Positions 55,098 through 64,000 of a stretch of DNA of 64,000 nt are shown here, piece after piece. Within the stretch, counting starts at the first letter, position 1, and each line of letters starts with the position of its first letter. Made by a program: the position numbers and the translations under genes. Source of the stretch: Gammaproteobacteria bacterium. Lineage in GTDB: Bacteria > Pseudomonadota > Gammaproteobacteria > GCA-002705445 > GCA-002716945. The stretch lies in contig PBCF01000002.1 in assembly GCA_002716945.1 (NCBI GenBank), positions 701,605 through 765,604 on the forward strand. Direction: 5' to 3'. The notes under the pieces are model-generated. The model had not been told where the DNA came from. It saw only the letters and a list, made by a program, of their open reading frames with translations, and ran no database searches.

Positions 55098-57791
55098 TTA
55101 ATGAGCTTCGTCCCAATTATTTCCTATACCAATATCAACAATCAGTGGAACAGTTAATTTAACGGAATTAGACATCATTTTTTTTATTTGTTCCACACAC
55201 ACATCTATATCTTCTTCCCTTATTTCGAAAACTAGTTCATCGTGAACCTGCATGATCATTTTAATGTCATATTTAGAATTCAGTATCCAATCATAAATAT
55301 TAATCATAGCTAGCTTCAAAATATCTGCGGCAGTACCTTGAATTGGCGCGTTTATAGCAGTCCTTTCTGCCGCACTCCTAACTTGAAAATTACTATGGTT
55401 AATATTTGGTATGAAAACTCTTCTTCCCATTAATGTATCTATATAACCATTTTTTTTAGTTGTCGATTTAATTTTTTCCATAAATTTCTTAATATCCTTA
55501 TATTTTTCAAAATAGGAGACTATATATTCTTTAGCGGCATCATTTTCAATTTTCAATTGTCTTGCCAATCCATATGTTGATATACCATATATCAAACCAA
55601 AATTTATGGCTTTAGCTGCTCTTCTTTCTTCTGCTGTTGGCTCATTTTTCAAATTAAAAACTTCTTTAGCAGTAAATGCATGCACATCATCCCCATTAAG
55701 AAAATTTTTTATTAAATTTTTATCCTTTGATAAATGTGCCATAACTCTAAGTTCAATCTGCGAATAATCAGCAGAAACAATCTTAGTCTTTTTATCAGAC
55801 ACAAAGGCTGATCTTATTTTTCTACCCTCATTAGACCTGATAGGTATATTCTGCAAATTAGGATTAGAAGATGACAATCTTCCAGTTATTGTAACTGTTT
55901 GATTGTATGATGTATGTAATCTATTAGTGAACACACTTACCTGATCTCCAAGTTTATCTGTGTAAGTATTTTTTAATTTCATAAGATTTCGATATTGTAG
56001 TATAAATTTAGGTAGTTCATGGTTTTCTGATAATTCCTGCATAACATCTTCATTAGTAGAAGGCTGCCCAGTAGGTGTTTTCTTTATAACTTTAAATTTC
56101 AATTTATCATAAAATATTTCTTGTAATTGTTTTGGGGAAGAAATATTAAATTCCATACCAGCTAAAGTATAAATTTCTTTTTCTATTTTTTTTAACTGAT
56201 TTCCTAGTTTTTCAGTATGTTTTTTAAGCATTAATGAATCTATCATAACGCCTTCAGTTTCCATTCCGGTTATGACATGAATAAGAGGTTTTTCAATTTT
56301 TTCATAGAGATTTTTTTGATCATTTAATTTTTTTAATTTTTCACTAAAAAAATTAAATAATCTAAGTGTAATATCTGCATCTTCGCATGCATAATTACTT
56401 GCAGCTGAAAGTTCAACATCAGAAAAATCTAACTGAGACGAACCTTTACCAACTACTTCTTCAAACTTAGTTGTTTCATGATTTAAATATTTTTTTGACA
56501 GTGTATCCAAGTCATGTCTTCCAGATGAATTATAGACATAAGACAAAATCATACTATCTTCGATACTATTCGTAAATTTTATATTATATTTTGATAATAT
56601 ATGCATTTCATATTTTATATTTTGACAAATTATAGTTTTATTTTTATCTTCTATAAGATTTTTTAGAATTTTAAAAAATTTTTTTTCTTCAATTTGTAAG
56701 TTATCAGAAAGATTCTTATGGTTTATAGGAATATAATAAGCTTCAAATGGTTTCATTGAGAATGAAACTCCAACTATTTTAGCTTCTAAGTAATCTAAGG
56801 ACGTTGTTTCTGTATCAAAAGAAAACTTTTTGGATTTTCCTAAATTATTTATTAAATGATCAAAATCCTTCTCATTTTTTATTGTTTTATATATTAATTT
56901 AGGTGATTGTAAATTTTTATTTTTATTAATCGACAATGATTTTGCTATATTTGTAAGCTCATATTCTTCTGTTAATTTTGATAATTGTTTTTCATTTCTA
57001 TCATTTATTAAAAAATCATCTAAATCTTCTTGCAAATCAACATCATCTTTTAATTGTATTAATTTTTTTGCAATTTCAATTGTCTCTAATGAATTAGAAA
57101 AATTCTCATAGAGTTTTCCTTTCAATTTTTCAATATTTTTAATTATCCCATCTAATGATTTATATTTTTCCAATAAATCTATTGCGGTTTTAGGGCCAAC
57201 TTTGTTGACCCCAGGTACATTATCAGATTTATCTCCTACAAGAACTAGATAATCAAATATTTTTTCTGGTAACACTCCAAATTTTTCTTTTATAGCTTTC
57301 TTATCTAATAATTTATTATCAAAACTATTAACCAATTCAATATTTTGATCTACTAATTGCGCAAGATCTTTATCTCCTGAAGAAATAATTACTTTTTCGT
57401 TTTGGTTTGAAAATTTTTTAGCCAGTGTCGCAATCACATCATCAGCTTCAACTCCTTTTATTTGTATAACTTTAATACCTAATGATTCAATAAAGTTTAT
57501 GATGGGTTGGACTTGCTCAACTAATTCCTCTGGCATTGCTTTCCTAGTGCCTTTGTAATCTTTATAAATTTCGTGTCTAAAATTTTTACCTTTTGCATCA
57601 AAAATTACGACGATATGATCAGGATTGTGTGTTTTCATAAGCTTATTAAGCATATTTATAACGCCATGAATTGCACCTGTATTTTTTCCTGAAGAATTTT
57701 TTAGATTAGGTAAAGCATAAAATGCCCTATATAAATACGATGACCCATCAATCAGAACTAATTTTTTCCTATGTTTATTTGATAAAATCAT
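55098..57791 (-). CDS. polA: DNA polymerase I
   Basis: N-terminal FEN domain, FDTETTSL exo motif, polymerase motifs SADYSQIELRVMAHLS, RRAAKAINFGLIYG, QVHDELVFE. Confidence 0.98.
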   Translation of the reverse strand: MILSNKHRKKLVLIDGSSYLYRAFYALPNLKNSSGKNTGAIHGVINMLNKLMKTHNPDHIVVIFDAKGKNFRHEIYKDYKGTRKAMPEELVEQVQPIINFIESLGIKVIQIKGVEADDVIATLAKKFSNQNEKVIISSGDKDLAQLVDQNIELVNSFDNKLLDKKAIKEKFGVLPEKIFDYLVLVGDKSDNVPGVNKVGPKTAIDLLEKYKSLDGIIKNIEKLKGKLYENFSNSLETIEIAKKLIQLKDDVDLQEDLDDFLINDRNEKQLSKLTEEYELTNIAKSLSINKNKNLQSPKLIYKTIKNEKDFDHLINNLGKSKKFSFDTETTSLDYLEAKIVGVSFSMKPFEAYYIPINHKNLSDNLQIEEKKFFKILKNLIEDKNKTIICQNIKYEMHILSKYNIKFTNSIEDSMILSYVYNSSGRHDLDTLSKKYLNHETTKFEEVVGKGSSQLDFSDVELSAASNYACEDADITLRLFNFFSEKLKKLNDQKNLYEKIEKPLIHVITGMETEGVMIDSLMLKKHTEKLGNQLKKIEKEIYTLAGMEFNISSPKQLQEIFYDKLKFKVIKKTPTGQPSTNEDVMQELSENHELPKFILQYRNLMKLKNTYTDKLGDQVSVFTNRLHTSYNQTVTITGRLSSSNPNLQNIPIRSNEGRKIRSAFVSDKKTKIVSADYSQIELRVMAHLSKDKNLIKNFLNGDDVHAFTAKEVFNLKNEPTAEERRAAKAINFGLIYGISTYGLARQLKIENDAAKEYIVSYFEKYKDIKKFMEKIKSTTKKNGYIDTLMGRRVFIPNINHSNFQVRSAAERTAINAPIQGTAADILKLAMINIYDWILNSKYDIKMIMQVHDELVFEIREEDIDVCVEQIKKMMSNSVKLTVPLIVDIGIGNNWDEAH

Positions 57792-57850
57792 ATAATCTTT
57801 AGATTACTTTATTTCTTCGGAAGTTGTAACTTAAAATATTTAAAATAACT

Positions 57851-58792
57851 ATGTCTGTATATACAAAAATAACTGATGATGAATTAAATACTCATTTAGA
57901 GTATTACACAATTGGGAATGTAATAAGCTTTTCAGGTATATCTGAAGGTATTGAGAATACTAATTATTTACTAAAAACTAGTAGTGGTGATTTTATATTT
58001 ACTATTTTTGAAAATATTACTTCAGATAGAGTTAACGACTATTTATTATTTATGAACCATTTAAATAATAAGGGTTTAATATCTCCATTAGTAATAAAAA
58101 CAAACGATAAAGAATTATACAAAAATATCAAAAATAAACCTTCAGCTATAATAGAAAAATTGGAAGGAAAATCAATTATAGAATCAAAAGAAAATTATTG
58201 TGAACAGTTAGGTAAAGTAATGGCAGACTTTCATTCATATGGATCAGACTTTAATATTAAAATCAATAATTCTAGAGGTTTGCAATGGGCTAAAGAATCA
58301 TTAGAAAAATTAAAGAATTCAATTGATGAAAATCAATTAAAAATACTTAATGAATCCATTGAAATTCAGGAAAAATTTGTAAATAATTCTTTGCCATCTG
58401 GAATGATACATGCTGATTTATTTAGAGATAATGTTTTATTTTCAGAAAATAATATCACTGGAGTAATAGATTTCTATTATTCATGTTATGAGCCATACAT
58501 ATATGATTTAGCAGTAGTTGCAAATGATTGGTGTAATAATAAAAATAATGAGGTAGATCAGGATAAATTGAAAATATTGCTACGAGAATACAACAAGACT
58601 AGATTTATTACTAATGAAGAAAAATCTCAATGGAAAAGTGCATTGATAACAGCTGCTCTCAGATTTTATTTATCAAGGCTAATTGATTTACATTACCCAA
58701 AAATAGGAGAAATAACTCATATAAAAGATCCGTCTATCTTTGAACAAATATTAATAGATAGATTAAATAATGATTATCAAATTATAATATGA
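57851..58792 (+). CDS. thrB: Homoserine kinase (ThrB type II, APH fold)
   Basis: GISEGIENTNYLLKTSSGDFIFTIFE, IHADLFRDNVLF, GVIDFYYSCYEPYIYDLAV. Confidence 0.95.
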   Translation: MSVYTKITDDELNTHLEYYTIGNVISFSGISEGIENTNYLLKTSSGDFIFTIFENITSDRVNDYLLFMNHLNNKGLISPLVIKTNDKELYKNIKNKPSAIIEKLEGKSIIESKENYCEQLGKVMADFHSYGSDFNIKINNSRGLQWAKESLEKLKNSIDENQLKILNESIEIQEKFVNNSLPSGMIHADLFRDNVLFSENNITGVIDFYYSCYEPYIYDLAVVANDWCNNKNNEVDQDKLKILLREYNKTRFITNEEKSQWKSALITAALRFYLSRLIDLHYPKIGEITHIKDPSIFEQILIDRLNNDYQIII

Positions 58793-59283
58793 AAAAACTG
58801 CAAAATATTATAGATAATATTACTGACAAGATTGGATACTTCGTCAGTTATCTAATTGTGGTTATGGTATTTTTAGTAATCGTGATTCTTTTTTTGAGAT
58901 ATGTTTTAAATATTGGCAATGTAGCACTTCAAGAATCTGTGATGTATTTACATGCGATATTTTTCATGCTCGGTATCGCCTTTGCCATCAAAGAAAATTC
59001 ACATGTTAAAATAGACATTTTTGCTAACAAACTTAATAGTAAACAAAAAAATATAATATTTATTTTAGGAACTTTATTTTTTATTATACCATTTTCTTTT
59101 TTTATTATGTATATAAGCGCAGATATGGTTAGTAAATCCTGGCTAATCATGGAACAGTCGGGTGAAGCGGGAGGATTGAATTTTGTTTACATTTTAAAAA
59201 GCATAATACCCCTAACAGGATTTTTAATTTTCTTACAAAGTATTTCAGAACTTATCAAAAAAATTACTTCACTTCTACAATAA
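58789..59283 (+). CDS. TRAP transporter small permease (DctQ)
   Basis: 4-TM DctQ-type protein: LQESVMYLHAIFFMLGIAFAIKENSHVKIDIF. Confidence 0.92.
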   Translation: MKKLQNIIDNITDKIGYFVSYLIVVMVFLVIVILFLRYVLNIGNVALQESVMYLHAIFFMLGIAFAIKENSHVKIDIFANKLNSKQKNIIFILGTLFFIIPFSFFIMYISADMVSKSWLIMEQSGEAGGLNFVYILKSIIPLTGFLIFLQSISELIKKITSLLQ

Positions 59284-59285
59284 AT

Positions 59286-60644
59286 ATGGAATATATTGCA
59301 ATTTTTTTTATTTTAACAACTTTTATTTTCTTACTAACAGGATTTCCTGTTGCATTTGTATTAGCTGGAGTTTCTTTAATATTTGCCTACTTAGGAATTA
59401 TTTTTGATATATTTGATTATTCATATTTATTGGCATTCCCTAATAGGGTTTATGGAATTATGATAAATCAAAATTTGCTTGCTGTTCCATTATTTATTTT
59501 CATGGGTTCAGTTCTTGAAAAAACTGATATTGCCGAGAATCTTCTTAAATCAATGAATGAATTATACAAAAATAGTTCTAGCGGGCTAGGTGTCTCGGTC
59601 ATAATCGTTGGAACATTTATGGCCGCAAGTACAGGAATTGTTGGAGCTAGTGTTGTAACTTTAGGTTTATTATCATTACCAGTTATGCTGAAAAATGGTT
59701 ATCCATCGTCTCTTGCATGTGGCGCAGTGTGTGCTTCAGGGACTTTAGGACAAATAATTCCTCCTTCTCTAGTACTTATTTTACTTGCTGATGTTTTATC
59801 AGCAGCATACCAACAGGCTCAACTCAATTCTGGAATTTTTTCTCCTGAAACAATAACAATAGGAGATCTCTTTGCAGGTGCTATAATTCCAGGATTATTA
59901 CTTCCTATTCTTTATATTTTATATATAAAATCTAAAGATAAAGAAATAATTCATAATTCAGAAAATATCATAACAACAAATGTTGATATAAATATATTTC
60001 AATCAATTTTACCTCCAATAATTTTAATTTTTCTTGTTTTAGGATCAATAATTTTTGGAATTGCTACACCATCCGAAGCTGCAGGAGTAGGAGCAGCAGG
60101 TGCATTAAGTATTGCTTTTATACAAGGAAAACTTACAAAAAATATTCTAAAAAAAACATCGAGAGAGACTATCAAAATAACAAGCATGGTGTTTATGATA
60201 CTTTTAGGAGCAACATTATTCTCTCTTGTCTTTCGTGGTTTTGGTGGAGAAGTATTGATTCATGCACTTTTAATAGAAATACCTGAAGATAAATATATAT
60301 CATTATTAATAGTGCTTGTAATGATGTTTTTCTTAGGTTTTATTTTAGATTTTATCGAAATTATTTTTATAGTGATTCCATTATTTGGCCCTACTCTATT
60401 CTCACTTGGATTTGATCCCGTATGGATTGGAATTTTAATAGCGATGGTTTTACAAACTTCTTTTCTAACCCCCCCATTTGGATTTTCATTGTTTTATTTA
60501 CGTGGTGTTACACCTAAAAATATATCAACATCTGAAATATATAAAGGTGTTTATCCATATATTGCAATACAAATTATTGTAATAATAATTATTTATTTTT
60601 TTCCTGGCATGACTACATATCTACCGGAAGTTTTATTTAACTAA
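59286..60644 (+). CDS. TRAP transporter large permease (DctM)
   Basis: LTGFPVAFVLAGVSLIFAYLG, VPLFIFMGSVLEKT, PPSLVLILLAD, TPSEAAGVGAAGAL. Confidence 0.96.
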   Translation: MEYIAIFFILTTFIFLLTGFPVAFVLAGVSLIFAYLGIIFDIFDYSYLLAFPNRVYGIMINQNLLAVPLFIFMGSVLEKTDIAENLLKSMNELYKNSSSGLGVSVIIVGTFMAASTGIVGASVVTLGLLSLPVMLKNGYPSSLACGAVCASGTLGQIIPPSLVLILLADVLSAAYQQAQLNSGIFSPETITIGDLFAGAIIPGLLLPILYILYIKSKDKEIIHNSENIITTNVDINIFQSILPPIILIFLVLGSIIFGIATPSEAAGVGAAGALSIAFIQGKLTKNILKKTSRETIKITSMVFMILLGATLFSLVFRGFGGEVLIHALLIEIPEDKYISLLIVLVMMFFLGFILDFIEIIFIVIPLFGPTLFSLGFDPVWIGILIAMVLQTSFLTPPFGFSLFYLRGVTPKNISTSEIYKGVYPYIAIQIIVIIIIYFFPGMTTYLPEVLFN

Positions 60645-60645
60645 A

Positions 60646-61728
60646 TTACTCTCTGGAATTAATATATGATTTCTCAGATAACTCAGTCCATGGTATGACT
60701 TCTTTTTGAAATTTTTTATATGAAGCATAAACTTCTTGGGTAATTGAGTCAGTCTGGCCAATCTCATCAATAACCTCCATTGATAATTTTCTTAAAAATG
60801 TCATTACTTTTTTAGGGAACTCATGGATAATTATGTTCTCTGAAATCAAATACTGCAATGCTTGATTATTTTTTGAAGTGTAATCTGCAAGCATATCTAT
60901 GTTTGCAGCCTTACAAGAAATATCTATGATATGCTTCAAATCATTAGGTAATTTATTATAAACATCTCTGTTAATTATGCACTCTAATGTAGGTCCAGGT
61001 TCATGCCATCCAGGATAGTAATAATATTTTGCTGCTTTGTGCAATCCAAACGCTCTATCGTTATATGGTCCAACCCATTCTGTTGCATCAATTGCGCCTG
61101 TTTGTAAAGCCGTAAAAATTTCTGATCCAGGTAGTGTAATTGGAACACCTCCAGCCCTCGCCAAGACTTCGCCGCCAAGACCCGGTATTCTCATTTTTAA
61201 ACCCTGCAAATCTTTAGGTGAGTTTATTTTTTTGTTAAACCATCCGCCCATTTGAACCCCAGTATTACCAGCCGGACGTGGAACTAAATTAAATTGCATA
61301 TACAGCTTTTCCCATAATTTTAATCCATCTCCATAATACAACCAAGCATTCATTTCTTGGGCATTCAAACCAAATGGGACTGAAGAAAAAAATTGACATG
61401 CTTGGCTTTTGCCTTTCCAATAATATGCTCCTGAATGTCCCATCTCTGCTCCTCCAGACGATACATAATCAAAAACTTCAAGTGGAGGAACTAATTCATT
61501 AGCACCAAATACTTTTATCTTTATTCTATTATTAGATAAAATATTAATAATCTTGGCTAAATTTTCTGCTCCAACCCCTAATCCAGGAAAATTTTTTGGC
61601 CATGATGTGACCATTTTCCAATTAAATTCAGTTTTTTGCGATGAAGTAGATTTTTTTGGTAATAATAAGGATGATCCTAAAATAGAGTATCCAATAGATT
61701 TTAAAAAATTTCTTCTTTTAATTGCCAT
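60646..61728 (-). CDS. TRAP substrate-binding protein (DctP/TakP-like) with Tat-type leader
   Basis: KRRNFLK twin-Arg leader; KMVTSWPKNFPGLGVGAE, KMRIPGLGGEVLARAGG, DATEWVGPYNDRAFGLHKAAKYYYYPGWHEPG. Confidence 0.9.
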   Translation of the reverse strand: MAIKRRNFLKSIGYSILGSSLLLPKKSTSSQKTEFNWKMVTSWPKNFPGLGVGAENLAKIINILSNNRIKIKVFGANELVPPLEVFDYVSSGGAEMGHSGAYYWKGKSQACQFFSSVPFGLNAQEMNAWLYYGDGLKLWEKLYMQFNLVPRPAGNTGVQMGGWFNKKINSPKDLQGLKMRIPGLGGEVLARAGGVPITLPGSEIFTALQTGAIDATEWVGPYNDRAFGLHKAAKYYYYPGWHEPGPTLECIINRDVYNKLPNDLKHIIDISCKAANIDMLADYTSKNNQALQYLISENIIIHEFPKKVMTFLRKLSMEVIDEIGQTDSITQEVYASYKKFQKEVIPWTELSEKSYINSRE

Positions 61729-61731
61729 ATC

Positions 61732-63858
61732 TTATAGAAAGTCTAAATGCGCATAAGTTAAAACCAACCACTTTGGTCCATCATAATCTTCAAATTTTAT
61801 TTGAAGTTTTAAGTTATCATCAGATCCCTCATAACTCAATATTATTCCATCGCCAAATTTCATATGTCTTACTCTTTGACCAATTTTAAAAAATGGTTTC
61901 TTGGTATTTTTTTTGATTGAATTAAATTTTTTATTATCTCTTACTGGCTCTAATAATTCATCTGGTATTTCATTAATAAATCTTGAAGGATATAAATTGG
62001 TAAAATGGCCATGAAGATATCTCCCAGTAGCATATGTTAAATACAATATCCGCATCGCTCTAGTTATGGCTACATAACAAAGTCTTCTTTCTTCTTCTAG
62101 AAAATGAGAACTATCATTTCTATTTGCATTTGGGAAAATACTTTCTTCTAATCCAGTTAAAAAAACTATAGGGAATTCTAAACCCTTGGCGGAATGTATA
62201 GTCATCAGTTGTACAGGATCTTCATGTAGTTTAGATTGATATTCACCAGCTTCCAATGCTGCATTATCCAGAAAATCTTCTAAAATATTTTCACTATCAA
62301 AATTATTTCTAGAAAATCTGGCCGCTACAGAAATCAGCTCATCAATATTTTCAAGTTTAGATAAAGATTCTTCTGTTTTTTTCTGATTGAAATGAGAAAT
62401 TAATTGAGAGACCTTTGTGGTTTTATCTATTAGTGTTTGTAAATTTAAATTTTTTGCAAAATCAGCAATCTCAGAAATAATTTTTATAAAAGACTGAATA
62501 TTATTTGAAGCCCTCGAATTAGTTTTATAAATTTCTTTATTATTTATAGTTTCCCATAGTGAAAGTGAATTTTCTTTAGCAAAATCTCTAATAAGACTCA
62601 TACTTTTTTCTCCAATACCTCTAGGTGGCTGGTTTATAATTCTTTCAAAAGCATTATTATCTGATAGGTTAGTGGCCAATCTTATATATGCAATAACATC
62701 TTTAATCTCACTTCTTTCAAAAAACCTAAAACCACCATAAATGATATACGGGATTCCTCTTCCATTAAGTTCTTCTTCTAATCTTCGTGAAAGAAAGTTA
62801 TTTCTATATAAAATAGCTATATCAGATCTTTTGTAACCCTGCTTAACAAAATATTTTATTTTTTCAGCAATGAATCCCGATTCATCATCATTATTAAAAG
62901 CTTCATACAAATAAACTGGTTCTCCTTTACTTGTTTTCGTCCATAGATTCTTCCCTAATCTTTCTTGATTCTTAGAAATTAAGTTATTAGCAACCTTTAA
63001 GATTTTTTCTGTTGACCTATAGTTTTGTTCTAATTTAAAAATTTCAACGTTTTTGAATTCTTTTTTGAATAATTGAATATTTTCACTTCTAGCTCCTCTC
63101 CAAGCATAGATAGATTGATCATCATCTCCTACAGCATATAGAGAACCACTATCACCATTAAGTATTTTCAAAAGCTTAAATTGCAATGTGTTAGTATCTT
63201 GAAATTCATCCACCATAATATTTTTAAACCTTTCAGTATAATATTTTAAAAGTTCCTTATTATTTAATAGAGTTTCATATGTTGTTAGTATTAAATCTGC
63301 AAAATCTAATGATTTAGTTTGTTTGCAAATATCTTCATATTCCTTAAAAATTTGATTATATTTATCATTTTCTTTTTGAGATTTTCCAGATCTGAATCCC
63401 TTGTCTTTTTGTTTATTTATGTATGATTGAATTGATTTAGGATCATATAAGTTTTCATCAAGATTATCAGATTTTAAAATTCTCTTTATTATCCGAAGTT
63501 GGTCTTGTGAGTCTAAAATTGTAAAAAACTGAGATATTTCTGCTTCTTTCCAATGTATTTTTAAAAATCTCCGACATATACCATGGAAAGTTCCAAACCA
63601 TAAACCTTGTGTAGAAATCTTCAGAAGATTTTCTATACGTTGCTTCATTTCATTAGCAGCTTTATTGGTGAATGTTAGCGCGAGTATGTTGCTAGGCTTA
63701 ACATCAAAGCTATCTATTAACTTAGCAATTCTGTATGTTAAAACTCTAGTTTTTCCGCTACCAGCTCCAGCTAAGATTAATTTATTCCCCAAATGACAAT
63801 CAACCGCTTTTATTTGTTCTGAATTAAGTTTACTGGGAGATTGATTTTCCAAATGCAT
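61732..63858 (-). CDS. uvrD: DNA helicase II UvrD
   Basis: LAGAGSGKTRVLTYRI, VDEFQDTN, GDDDQSIYAWRGA, C-terminal VRHMKFGDGIIL. Confidence 0.96.
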   Translation of the reverse strand: MHLENQSPSKLNSEQIKAVDCHLGNKLILAGAGSGKTRVLTYRIAKLIDSFDVKPSNILALTFTNKAANEMKQRIENLLKISTQGLWFGTFHGICRRFLKIHWKEAEISQFFTILDSQDQLRIIKRILKSDNLDENLYDPKSIQSYINKQKDKGFRSGKSQKENDKYNQIFKEYEDICKQTKSLDFADLILTTYETLLNNKELLKYYTERFKNIMVDEFQDTNTLQFKLLKILNGDSGSLYAVGDDDQSIYAWRGARSENIQLFKKEFKNVEIFKLEQNYRSTEKILKVANNLISKNQERLGKNLWTKTSKGEPVYLYEAFNNDDESGFIAEKIKYFVKQGYKRSDIAILYRNNFLSRRLEEELNGRGIPYIIYGGFRFFERSEIKDVIAYIRLATNLSDNNAFERIINQPPRGIGEKSMSLIRDFAKENSLSLWETINNKEIYKTNSRASNNIQSFIKIISEIADFAKNLNLQTLIDKTTKVSQLISHFNQKKTEESLSKLENIDELISVAARFSRNNFDSENILEDFLDNAALEAGEYQSKLHEDPVQLMTIHSAKGLEFPIVFLTGLEESIFPNANRNDSSHFLEEERRLCYVAITRAMRILYLTYATGRYLHGHFTNLYPSRFINEIPDELLEPVRDNKKFNSIKKNTKKPFFKIGQRVRHMKFGDGIILSYEGSDDNLKLQIKFEDYDGPKWLVLTYAHLDFL

Positions 63859-63860
63859 AA

Positions 63861-64000
63861 TTATTTAGGTCTAAAATAGATAAATAAGATTAGTAAAATT
63901 ACAAATACTTCCATTATATAATTCAACATCCATATAGGTAACACTCCAAGGAAAGATAAACCAAATAAAATTATGAAAAAGATAAAAATAATCGTCGAAA
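63861..64000 (-). CDS. Small membrane protein, truncated by window edge
   Basis: Open frame STIIFIFFIILFGLSFLGVLPIWMLNYIMEVFVILLILFIYFRPK* on the minus strand; not in the supplied track because its start lies outside the window. Confidence 0.55.
   Translation of the reverse strand, partial: STIIFIFFIILFGLSFLGVLPIWMLNYIMEVFVILLILFIYFRPK

Overview
The window is a compact, very AT-rich chromosomal segment, most likely from a streamlined gammaproteobacterium. That lineage call is an inference from gene content and gene order. Almost all of the DNA is housekeeping coding sequence: aa3-type cytochrome oxidase with heme A and assembly genes, bioC/bioH-like/bioA, tsaD-rpsU-yqeY, gltD-hemE-aroK-aroB-gltB, dnaG, metK-ahcY, rsmE, gshA-gshB-ruvX-pyrB, yggS-proC-yggT-metX-metW, mutY-yggX, moaC, rdgB, a PPi-type PFK, hemH, priA-argS, speD/speE, PII, ubiK, folD, dsbA, cytochrome c4, polA, thrB, a TRAP transporter and uvrD. 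Two tRNA genes are readable: Phe-GAA and Arg-CCG. I see no prophage, IS element, CRISPR array or recognisable defence island. The most interesting signals are: (1) a sigma54 -24/-12 promoter with an upstream NtrC-like site ahead of tandem TorF-family outer-membrane genes and glnB/glnK, with no amtB; (2) a ~430-bp noncoding region with five DnaA-box-like 9-mers next to priA; (3) a gltD-hemE-aroK-aroB-gltB order that is a cyclic permutation of the usual aroK-aroB-gltB-gltD-hemE cluster and sits between yqeY and dnaG; (4) a divergent speD/speE pair with an atypical SpeD cleavage motif; (5) a TPR plus 2OG-Fe(II) oxygenase-like fusion; (6) a PolA with a Glu at the usual Exo-II aspartate. I found no clearly new multi-gene system. 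The sigma54/TorF/PII locus and the DnaA-box region are the best leads.
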